A DNA stretch of 64,000 nt, from contig QXVZ01004770.1 of NCBI GenBank assembly GCA_008931825.1, positions 55,252-119,251 on the forward strand, in the 5' to 3' direction. The notes beneath the pieces are model-generated. The model was not told where the DNA came from. It was given only the letters and a program-made list of their open reading frames with translations, and searched no databases. Both the position numbers and the translations under genes were made by a program. Positions within the stretch are counted from its first letter, which is position 1. Each line of letters starts with the position of its first letter. Shown one piece after another: positions 13,901 to 25,900 of this stretch. This DNA is from Phallusia fumigata (taxonomy: Eukaryota > Chordata > Ascidiacea > Phlebobranchia > Ascidiidae).

Positions 13901-16900
13901 CAAACGAGACAAGTTTAAATGTCACAAATGGCATTTCTTTGCTCAGCTAACCCTTATTACCAGTACTGTCTTCAGCCAGCACCGATGCTCTCACGCGACA
14001 TTGTTTCTTATATTTCTTTTAAAAATCTTCATCGTGAATAACCTATAGGTTGTTTTAAAACGAGCTCAATTCTGGGAACAAAGCCCTTACTTGCCGTACA
14101 AAAAAAGAGGGCGACTCTGATTTTACAGAAATCACCTTCACGAATGACATAGTTTAAACATACATACAATTAACTACAACTATAGACTTTACGATTAAAC
14201 AAGCCTTGATAGCCTGCATAAGCAAATTTTTGGAACCCGTGAACGTTTTAGAAAATAATATGCGAGCAGCTTGAAGCGCCATTCGATCCTATGTTGAGGC
14301 CAAAATACGATTCTGCACTTTGGGCGCAACAAAGACAATTGCATCAGACTTACTCATTTAAAATGGCAATCATTGGAAGCTTTGGGCAACTTTGCTAAAA
14401 ATAGTTTAAATGTTGATGTTTGGCATTAAATTATTGATTCAGATGAGTGTGAGCAATAACTTAACAGTACAACGCTCACCCGTTCATACACTGATAGTTA
14501 CGAGGGTTTTACGCCAGCCACAAAAGCAGTGTAAACTGTTGCAAAATAAGGTTAGGTGTTTAAAGCCAGTATTCCTTTAAAGAGAGCTACCCGGATTTCA
14601 AGCGTAAGCGCACAAAGCAATCGTAAAATCTGAGCAACTAACATCAAATGTAGGCCCCCTTTAAACGGTCACACTACCGGATTCGCCACACATCATAACA
14701 CAGGGTATGTTGTTTACCAGTTGTATGTTTCAAAACCAATGGTCGTATTCCAAAAGGTTCCTAACCTTTTTGTTTTGTTGTTTTATTCCCCCTTTGGATA
14801 TTTTGGAACTTTTCATTCCTCCCCTGCTGGACAAGAAGTGGTAAGAAGTAATATTAAAAGGTTTGGAACCACTGGTCGGTCTAAAAAGAAATACTAAACT
14901 TATCATGAATATTTTTACTCTAAAGTGGAAATTCCTCCCCTTACCTCATAAAATTCCTCCCCGGCTGGGAATCACTGTCCTATGCGATGCATAAACGATA
15001 TTGTTGTCCGGAACTTGGAAGTAGTGAAAAGTTTTATTTGGGTTTATGTTTCAAAGTGGTAAAACATTGAACTTTCCGAAAACTATGGACATATTCATAA
15101 TTTTTAGAGGGCGATGCCAAACGCAGCCAATCAGCGACAACCGACTTTAGACAGTTTCGCCGGCACGTGCATTCATGCGAGACGGACGCCGGCGGTGTGG
15201 CACGCATGAATGCACATCGGTTTGCGGACCACCGCTGGGCAGAATTCGATACTGTTAAACTGAAATATGTTGAGTTTCGGAATGCACGTGAAAAATGTCA
15301 CAACGGACTTACTGCTAGGGCTTTGAAGACTTAAGCACCTAGGCCAGGGGTTGGGCAATCAATAGAATTAAAACATACATTTGGGCACGTTTTCATCAAA
15401 TTAGAATCCAATTTGAATCTACAGAACCTATTCGATCATTGCTTTCATTGACAGCTACACCACATATGATTTTCTTCGAACTTACGCTTTATTTACAAGA
15501 ACTAACGTGCGTTACTTTCATGGAATCAATGAAAAAAGTACAAGCAACTAGGTTTGTTTCCAAGAGACTGATTTGTATTTGCCCGACATGGAATCAACCT
15601 ACTTTTGATGGGTTAAACCCGCGATACCAAGCATAATACGTCCTAAAAAAGGGTCCATTAAAAATTGTGCTCCACGTCGTGTACTATTACTACTTCTGCA
15701 CCAAACTTTTGACAAAATTTACTGTGGAAAACCCCTGGTCTGACTTATTTTATACATATCCATCATGCGTCCATGGGGGAGTTGGTTTTTAACTCCGCTT
15801 CTACAAAAAATCGTCTCTATACATTGGAGGGACAGAAAATATTTTCGATGGTATATAAAGGTATGGTTCAAAACAGATTAAAAACCACTCGCACGAACCG
15901 TGTATGAGATATGCAGCAAACCATGCAGAACCGACACAGCAGTCAGGCCGGCCGGCCGGCAAATGGAGGTACGTAACGCATGGCTGCACAAATCCGAAAG
16001 GTTTCCGACAAGAGGACATGCATAGGCAGGTGGCCCTTAACATTCCTGCACGACCAATCTCTATGTTTCCAAACTACAACGCAGGGATGTATAGGGGTTT
16101 CGCTATTGCAACGTTTAGGAGTTTGTTGTTGCATTGCCCGTCCTTGGTTTTGTTTGGAAGTGTGAAATTATTGGGTTGGTACACATGACGCACGAATTTA
16201 AACTTCTCGTCATTATGCACTGATGATGACAACACCAATTGTTAAAGCATTTGCAATGAAATGTATGTGTACAATTTGCAATGAAATGTAAACACTGTGT
16301 ACAAATTCTCTGGCAGGTATGTTTTTTAATTAAACTACTCTTCGAGTCCGTATCTAAGTGTATTGGGTTGGTGTTTCAAAATAAATGTACTTGTATGCAA
16401 TTTAGGATACGAACACATTCTAATATTTCAGACATTATCTTCAAAAATCACACAACCGTATTTCGTCACAACATGTTTGTCAACAGCTATCCATTTGTGC
16501 CGAAACCAAATTTAAGATACATATTTTACTGAACAACACTTTTCATTACCCGGTCAGGGATTGCGACATCCTTGGCCTAGGAGAAGATGCTATGAAAGGC
16601 AAATGCTGCGTCAGCCTTAAAACATGTTGCAAGCAATTTTGTTTTCACTAATTGATCAAGTACAATTAGAGTACCACGCATGATACAGCCTATAAATCAC
16701 CGAACCCTGCTGATAACAACACGTCAGCAATTTCGATGGTGCAGTTCATGGTGACGTCATATAAAACTGAAAGCTTAGGCATCGGAATAAGACATTGCGC
16801 AATTACTGACATCTGCACCAGAGTGAAACAAGTAAATTAGTAGAAAGATTTTTTTTGAGATTTACAGTCAAATATAAGTGGGCATTTGTGTTAAAAAAGG

Positions 16901-19900
16901 TTTTCTATACCTGATAAATAAAAGTACGATACATAGCATTTAGAACGTATTTTCAACCTATAGACCAGTAATTTTACAATAAACTATTTTCAACCTATAG
17001 ACCTAAATAAACCAACGTTATGTTCAAGGCCAGGCACAGTCAATCAAAATAAAAAAGTCGTTTAAAACTGAAAAATCGTCCGTTGCATTTGATGCAATTG
17101 GAAAGCGAGTTTTCCTAATAAACCAGTTTCAACTTATGGGCCGAAATAAACCAATGCAAAGTTCAAAGTCAGGCACAACCAATACCAAGCCATATTAGAC
17201 GAACACAGCATGAGGGGAACTGCACAAAAAAAGAGCAGGCCCCGTGCACGCAGTTCACAGCCGTGCGTGCGTGCAAGTAGGGTCACAGACAATTCGGGGT
17301 AAAAGGTCACGGTTAGACACTGAAAACCAGCCTAGAGCATGAACCCAAATGCCGCAGGGAAGTTCACAGTCTGTTGGGAGCGTAACGATTGGCACACTCT
17401 CAGCTGGGGTAAACAGGTTTGGGTCTGAAGTCCCATCGTTGAGACCGGATACTGGGTTGAAATTCCGGGCGCGCCTTTGGGCGAAGAGGTCGGTTTGTTT
17501 TGGGACTGATGAAACGAGGCTTAGGCCATTTACCCGGCTTTCTGATTGATGATTGTTTGATTGAACATGAGAATAGTATTTTTGGTGTACTGTATTGTCT
17601 TTGCTTTTGGAATTAACACGGCTTTTCAAAGTGGCGTTAATTTCCATATGTTCGCTTGAGACGTTTTTTGGGGGGTAAAATGGAGTTAACAAAGACGATT
17701 TAATACTTGGGTAATCAGTGGCATGAAAAAGAAACAATGAAAGAGAAGGAAAGATTTGTGAAAATCGGTTAGTTGAACACGCGATATGAGTGTTTAGCAA
17801 ATTCTGCTACCCTTTGTTTTAAAAACTGACAGCAAAAAATGTATCATTTTCCAAACGCGATTTCACAGCTGTGTACCACATTTCTTTGCCATAAAGGCAT
17901 ATAAGCTCATAAAAACAATGCCGCATGGAGCACATTCAACAACAGATCGCTAATTAAGTTTACAATTTGCATACCGTGTGTCAAACAGACTTGTAACGAC
18001 AACTGGTCTTCATTACAAGCCTCCCCCTCAAATCACATCAATCAACAAGAAGTGACACAATAAGTCGACGACAAAACACTTACGTTTGCATTTCGTCTCT
18101 GGACCACCCGTTGGTATTGCGACATGGCGATTTGTAACCAACCACCAAGGCGATGCCTTAATAACTGGACGGAGACTTTGGACTTTGAAGCAAGCGAAAA
18201 TATGGTTTATGGCAGTGAAGAATTTCGCGCCTTATGTGTCGTGATCGGCACTCAGCAAAAATGCCTAATGAGGCAGTTAGGCTAGTGGTGGTTTTACAGC
18301 ACTATTGAGGTTTGTGAAAACGAAACGCTCCGTGCGCTTTCCATTAGGATTCGGCGATTTTGACAAAAGAATGTTTTGCGGCATATTAGGGCAAAAACAT
18401 GATCCGTAGAAAGAAAAAAAGCGTCCATGCAACGACATCGTAAAAGCTTTCTCTACAGACCATACAACCGTGTAAACGTAAAATCAAGGAATTACTTAAT
18501 ACAGAATTTATCTCGAAACACATATAAGACCGTAGGGTATGAAAATTTTACACCAAAAGATATCAGGATTGCATCTTCGCAAAGGCATTTTTGTGCTTAA
18601 TTAAACAAATTTTAATGTGTAAAAATGTTCAAATGCGAAGTGACATAGTTTACATGCACGCTTCTGCGTTCAAAGGTACGAGGTGATTGACAGGCCTCAG
18701 GTGAAATTACGCACCGGTTGAAGAATGCCTTAAAAACGGACCAACGGTGCCACAACATGGTCAAACACGGGCCGAAAAAAGGGACACAACGCGTTCAACA
18801 AGCGGGAGCACTGCGAACGCGAGGCAGACGCGCTTCAAAACAAGCCCGTGGTAATATTAGCGCCCGCTAAGCAAGCCACTAATTGCCCGCTAACGTGAAG
18901 TCACGTCAAGTACATGATTGCAGTCTGTGGGAGTGATTATCACCACATTGGGTACGACCCGTGCTAGGCAAAACGTTACGCCACCGCGTTGTTATGCCTA
19001 AAACCTCTTTGTAACTCTTCACTTGAAGCAAGGCGCGTTGTAACATATTGAAGACGAAAGTCACGTGGCGCGATGACGCGATGTGTTGGAAGAGCGAAAG
19101 TGAAGACTGCGAATCTGTAGGTTTTTCTTGGAGATCATAAAACGTAGAAGATAACCTGACAAGCTGATGGTATGAGGACTTGGATTTTGTTTTGTCTTCA
19201 CCCTTGACATCTGACATGACTTCGGCCATCCGGCCTGGTCATAACATTTAGTGCCTTTTTGTTTTAATAGTAACGACATAAGGAATTTACTGGGAAGTTG
19301 ACATAGATTGTGTAGCGAACGATAGTAGGCAATAACGCCAGTAGAAAAAAATAAGTAACAAAGCCATTTTAACAGTTCGTCGACACAAGAAAAGAGGTTC
19401 AAACAAAGTTAATGTGAAACTGAGGTTCACTTTGCGGGCAAAAAGTTCAAATAAAGGCGCTGCTTCAGTCACGCTTGAAATAAAAATAGTTCAACATATT
19501 CCTTGGTGCAACGTAACAAAGCCAACAACACCTACGTCAACACATGTGCCCGCGCCATAATAGCATGTATAAAAGTTGACAGATTAAAACTGGGTATAGG
19601 AACCATAAGTCAAATCTATTGAATATTTATGGATACTAAACGCTTTGTTGACCGTGTGCAATGTTGTGCAATTCGTGCAGCAGTACCAGACAGGTTCCCC
19701 AACCCCGGTTTAAAAGGTTCATTTCCACCACATGTTATAACTCTCTAATGAAGGCCTCTGCTCGCGGCCCTTAATGAACGGTTAAGAAACTCTGTGCGAG
19801 CTCCTTGAGTTTCTTTAATCGCATCCCTACAGCGAGACACCAACCCACCTGCAACACGATAACACTCCAGGATCGTTATCACCTAATGCTAAAATCGCGT

Positions 19901-22900
19901 GTGCCGATTGAGGCCCCAGATAAGATAAGATGCTTCTGACAGCGCACGAGCACTCCCTAGCGGCGATATTCACTGCAAAGTGGTTAATCCGACCGTCTGC
20001 AATATATGTTTTGTCAAGCTTTGCATGCAAGATTGGGATTTGTGGTCGTGATCTTGGTTCAAGATATCGATATCTAGAAGTTGGAGGTGAAAGGGAGTTG
20101 GTTTATGATTAGTGGTTCGATAAGACGACTCCGCACGTGCCAAGCGTCACTTTAATTGGCGACGCGAAGCGCTTTGCAAGGGAGGATGTTGGCGGGGGTG
20201 ATGGTTGGGTTGGTGAGCAAAACAAGTCTGAATTGTCAAATCTGCGCAACCGAATAGTTTGTATGTTACGCAACAACTTTGCTGAAACCAAGATTCCTAA
20301 ACATATTATGATTTTTTTTAAATACACGTCTGGTTAAAAATGCGTTTATGAAAAAATAAATCCATCATTCCTCAACAAAAATATTTTTAAATCTGAAACA
20401 GGGACCAAAACATCATTTTTGGCATTTTAGGTTAAAATTTAACAAAAAATCACTTGTCATTACAGGCCAGAATACGACAAAGTCCACATTCACGCCACGG
20501 CAAAAAGACGAGCTAACAAGGAACGTCGAGATATGACAGCAATTAGATGACAAAGCAAAAGTAAAAATGATGTAGCCACATTTGAGACGATCTTTTTAAC
20601 CAACCCTGAATCCCGCTTAAACTGGTTTTAACCGGTTTTTCCCAACTCCCGCCCGGTGCGGAAAGGAGGCGTGTGAGTCACATTATAAGCTGACACCAAT
20701 CGGAAGGCACGGACTCCCTGGATCACGTGTCGCTTCCGTCATAACGCCCATTGTTTCGCAATAAACCGGCGGTGTTTCGGTGCCAATAAATAAACCGCTG
20801 CATGTGCAGCATCAGCGGACACTAGAGGCGATGCAGGATGCACAGCACTGAAAAAAATCTTGCAGAAAACAAAAATTAAAAAAATTAACTCCCTTGCAAA
20901 GATCGTTGCCGCACAAAAAGGTGCACAGTTGTTTGCTTTCTCCAACTGGCACATTTTTTGTCGCAAAGGACCATGTTATTCATTGAAAAGACCTCGCCAT
21001 TGTTGGCGATTTATAGAAAATTCAACCGTATCATGACGTCAAACTTTCTTTAAAATTGCCACACGCTCAACCACTTGCTATTTTTGTGACGAAACAGCCA
21101 ATTTTTGAGGTCCGTCGGAAATGTTGTGCAAATAATGCGGTCCGCAATACTAAAAATAGGTCTCCATCCCTGGTTTAAACTTATCCAATTTTAAGGGGTT
21201 TGGATTTAGTATCTTGTTAGGCTCTGACCTGAATCAGGCGCTGCATAAAGGCATAGTAATCCTGGGTGCCAAGACATGTAGATTAGGGATTTCTGGAAAA
21301 GCAAGGAAAACTGGAAACGATGCAAATGCCTTGCCTATGATGTATTGGGGAATTTGGGAGTGACACCTTTATGCAAAAAGGGTCGTAGCTTGTAGGATAT
21401 GAATCAGTACGAAGAAAAATAATCTTTTGGGCAGTGAAAGGATTTAAATTTTGTACCATCAACTGATCCCAGATTAATTTAGAGCGTTCATTTACACCAC
21501 CACAACCGTTTGCAAGTTTTGCTAATTACCTACTGTTTGCAAAATGTGAATCCACAGTTAAAGCCGGGGTCCTTAAATATTTAAAAGCGATTTAAACGTC
21601 TAATGTAAAATTTCGATACCCTTGATAGGATATCAGGCAAACTCTGAACCACACCATGTTACGTCAAGTTTTTCCTGACATTCACTTTTTTACAGAAAAA
21701 AAGATAAAATGATGGTTAATACTGTTGTTGGTTTTTGTACATGTTTGCAACACTAGCACACATCAGAAAAAGGAGCCACATGCAGAGAAAACTTCAAGTC
21801 ACGATTTCATCTTATTATATTGCGCAAACCTATTCAATTCCATTGGCAAAGAGCAATTTGGAAGTGAAATTTTGCGATCGTCGTAAGATTAACGCTTTAT
21901 CAGATTTCGTGCGACTCAACCTCGTCAATTACAAAAACCGCGGTTTCGCCAGCGCCGCAGTCAAGTTGAGACTTGCCCAGCATCCCAAGTCGTCAAAACA
22001 AACACACGAAACCACGTGACAAACACACCTGTGGTGCCGTCCCGTCACGTGACAGCCTTTTGGCGCCAAGATTTCGCGCCAAGATTGACTGCGACGGCAA
22101 TTTTTAGCATCGTCAATGGTGAAATTGCGGCTGCGGTTAAACACTTCTCGATTTAGGCGAACTTGCCATTGCACCCGCTAGAGGACACATTGTTTACGTG
22201 GTAGGACTGCCCAATTGCGCCACACTTTAGCTTGCTACAGATTTCAAAACAACTTCGGTTAAAGATATCAGCGTGGAGTTCCAATTTCAATTTTTTTTCA
22301 CGGGGTTCGAACCGGGACGATCCCGAGAACGAATCCCGATGAGTTTTTTATGTCTGTATATGGGTCGGGCGCCTCAGAGCATTCGACCGAGTGATTTCCC
22401 ACAATAAGATTTTTTTGCAAGCCAAACACCACCTCGCTATTGGTCAAAATCTAGAAAATAAACCACCAAATGCACGAATGAATTCCAACAAGCAAAATTC
22501 AACACAAATTTCAAAAACATTTTATCTTTTTTGCGCCTGTGTATTCTACAACAACACGATCCAGCGTTGAAATTCGCCCACAACTTTTGACAAATTGCAT
22601 TTGAAAAAGGGCCCTCCAGGCATTCACAACGGTTCATCCCTGCCACGCGACTTGGGTTAGCAAAGCCAAACGGCACCTGACTTGTGGTCAAATATAGCGA
22701 GCTTGCGCCACGAGAATTGAGGCCACAAAGGGCCCCAGGCTGTAATTGAGTGTTGCAACAGCGAGGATAACGTTGTTTTGACGGCGACTGTTTACTACCG
22801 TCGTGTGGCTGTGACCTCTGGAAGAAGGCTGGAAGGTTCACACCGCTAAGATCTTGCTGCTGTATGGGGATTATAGGTGCGGAGGCGTTATAACCGAGAA

Positions 22901-25900
22901 TGAATATTAAACCCGAGCAACGTTTTTTTTTGACTTCTTCCAGAAGAATCGGCACCTTTTACGGTGTTTGAACGAATGACGCTCTCAAATACGAAGCCAT
23001 ATCAGGGTTTTGGTGTTTTTATATGGATTAAGTGCCTTAGAATTTTCGATCCTGTGTTTGTTTATTTTTATTTTTTCACGGGGTTCGAACCCGAGAACGA
23101 ATCCCGATCAGGTTTTAAAAGTCTGTTTAAAGGTCGAGCGCCGCAGTCCATTCGACCAGGCGCTCGCTCAACATGTGTCTGTTTCATCCAAATTCAATTT
23201 ACCTTTTGCGCCACAGTGCCACCAAGCGGATTTGGTATTTGTGCTGCAGTAAATAGAACCCCTAGATTGTCCACAAAAACATTAATGTTTACCATGGATT
23301 TTGTGAAGGGTCTTGCCAAAAAGAAAAGCATTCTCATCGTCCATGACGGGTTCGCCAGTGACGTGTACATCATGTTTCCCGGATGTAGAGCGTTTGACGT
23401 CACACCGTGTTTGGACAAGCGTCGGTTTAGCTCGTTGCTATGGAAACAATATTTGGAAACATGTAACAAAGAAATCTTGCGTTTATATAAAAGCAAACAT
23501 TTAGAAATTCATAACAAAACATAAAAATCAATAAATGCCATGAATTTATTACCCAAATGGAACTTCACTAAATGTTCTGAAACCATCCGAACTTCTATAT
23601 TTTAGAAAGAAGATTTAGCAGCCAAATTAGGACAGCTGACTTGCAGACATCCTAATTTGGCAAAACAACAGTTCCTCGCGCATCTCATTGTAGAGTATGC
23701 TGGACTGTGGACTTAAAACTCAAAGTCGAGCCACATCTAACAAATGTATAAACCGCGTTTTCAAGTGCGCTCACAGCTCACTTCTCCCGCTGCCCAAGTG
23801 ATGCTGCAGGAAGGACGCCACACGCCAAAACATGATCAACATCACGCAAAAACGTTGGTACCAGGACGGTGCCAGGAACCGGTCAAGATTACGTGCATTG
23901 TTTTCACGACCGTGCTTTCCCATTTGGAAACTAAAACCTTGTTTTATGTCTTACTTCGGAGCGGCCAGGACGCCGTGAAGTTTCTACGCCTTGGGTGCTA
24001 TGATATTGGAAATTCAGAACAGGTCGAATGGAGGCCAAATCTATAAGCGGATTGCACGTGCACATGGCAGACAGCCTGGTGAGTGGTCGCTTGACATCAT
24101 AAACTTCATAAAAGGCAAGTCCCTTAAGACTTTCTGTGCACGTGCAAGTTACACAACATTGGCTGGGGAGTGACAATCGTATTAGAAGCTGCATCGTTAT
24201 GCAATAAGCACACATGCACCGCATTAGAAGCCAGCACCCACGGGAGACGCGCTATTGTCTGTTGACGGGCTCAGCGACGCCAGTGCTGCGGGGTTACCTT
24301 GGGTTAAGCCGCGAGCGAGGTAATTATAGGTCACGCCAAATGATTGGGAAGGGAACATTGCCCCAAGGCGATATTGCGTGACATATTTTCGACAGTATCG
24401 ACTTAACGTGTCCGCGTGGCATGATGTGACCCCCACAGTTTGGAAAGCTAGGGTTGTGACGTCACTTTAACGCCCCCGATAATGTTAAAATTGGATAAGA
24501 AATAGACATGTCACCTATGGAAGTCCGTACCTATCTTTGATTCGCGTCTTTTACGTGGCGATGTTGTGAACTGAAAGATGTGATACGAAATCTAATATTG
24601 TTCGCACGGTACATAATGCATTTCGAATATGTTATCGGTGTTTAATTTGAAGGCTCAATCGGCAAATGCAGGAAAAGCATTATCGGTCGCCGGTCCAAAA
24701 CTGATTTTGTATCCTGAATTTAAGGGAACCGTATTTTGTTTAATGCTTATGCTATTAGAATCAAAGTTGTACGTTGCTTTGTTTTTTCGCTACAGGTAAA
24801 CTATTAATTTTTCCGATTTACCACTTTTTTCGAAAAATCTTTAAAAAAAATTATAGTGCTACTTTATTTTTTGTTTTTGTAGCCAGTAACTTTTCATTAC
24901 AAAATTGACCTTTGAAATTGACGTTTTTTTACCACGTTGCTCATTATTAACGACACGTCTATTTCGTGTGCTCAACAGCACAACACAGTGGTTCTCATAT
25001 AAACAGGATTCATAAACAGGATTTAAACAGGATTCATACCTGCTATAGTAGCTGCTACAAATACTTTAGTAGCGTTAACATTGCTAGTAAATTAAATAGT
25101 ATTACCCATAAAGCATGCCAAATTTAAACGTAGCGGGACGTTCGTATTTCCGGACCCTATAAGCAATAGGTAGATATGACGCACTAAGAGTACAAAGCGG
25201 TTTAACAGACTTTATACAGCTTCCATAAATGCAATGTGACATCGCAATCATTTTACACAGTCGACAACACAAGATAGACTGCTATATGACAAAAGGTTAT
25301 CCACACGCGATATGGAAGGAAGTGTCAGTCAATAGTGAAGCGACACGTCAGATTTATCTCACCTGAATAGCACGTTACATAACTTGGACCTGTTGTATTG
25401 GTTCATGAACCAGAACTGCGGTTTCGGAGGGGATAGTTGCGTGAGATTCACATCGTCGAAGTCGACGGGGAATCTAGAATAACAACGTTGAACTACTAGG
25501 ATGTTCTTCACAATGTTGCATTGCACACACACTACGAAGTTGTAAATTGTGGATTTTTTGTGGATGCATGTCAAAACTTTCGTCTTACACTACAAGGGCA
25601 CACTTAGATATACAATTTGAGGATTTTCAATCCGCACTTGGAAGTTTTAAGTCTTACACCGACATCTTATCGTTGTGACCAATTTGGCAACTTTTGTCGT
25701 TAAATGTTTCAACAGCAAGCCAACATTTGAATATTTAGCAACACCACCCTGAATTAAAGATGAATTTCATTACGGATATAAGGCATATAAAAACCGTCTA
25801 CCAATACACCCACTGTGGCTAAAAACTACCTACAAGAATGTATTATGAAACACATTTCATTCAATGATAAGTCACAGACTCCCCAACCCCAATACATTTT

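Larger units (their letters stand above)
5138..23292 (-). other. WWOX intron 9, 18.2 kb, the giant terminal intron
   Basis: The donor is at the end of the KSM codon (exon 9, 23293) and the acceptor before KQGAAC (exon 10, 5137). It exceeds all other introns in the window (mostly 0.1-2 kb; intron 6 is 5.9 kb). No protein gene inside it has exon-like frames with family motifs. It holds the spliced-leader sequence (13169), two tRNA-derived repeats (22.3 and 23.1 kb), a G-rich tract (8141-8172), a CpG-rich patch (8250-8620), (GC)n at about 12959-12970, a GGCC repeat at 15945-15960, a long inverted repeat (15167-15215), imperfect direct repeats near 17 kb, and probable hAT remnants near 14.7-15.0 kb and 15.35 kb. 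The rest shows nothing I can name. Confidence 0.9.

Noticed and set aside
14720-15355. hAT-like ends (GGTTTGGAACCACTG near 14870, GGCTGGGAATCACTG near 14985, CCAGGGGTTGGGCAA near 15350)
   Set aside because: No matching partner ends with an 8-bp duplication could be found by eye, so no element boundaries are claimed.
17255-17800. 181-codon open frame on the minus strand in WWOX intron 9
   Set aside because: It has no ATG at the start and no recognisable domain. About one frame of this length is expected by chance in a window this size.
22437-22955. 172-codon open frame on the minus strand next to exon 9
   Set aside because: It begins at GTG, has no motif, and lies in the intron directly after a good exon 9 donor.
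22964-23524. 186-codon open frame on the plus strand
   Set aside because: It is the shadow of WWOX exon 9 and the adjacent SINE-like repeat read in the opposite direction.
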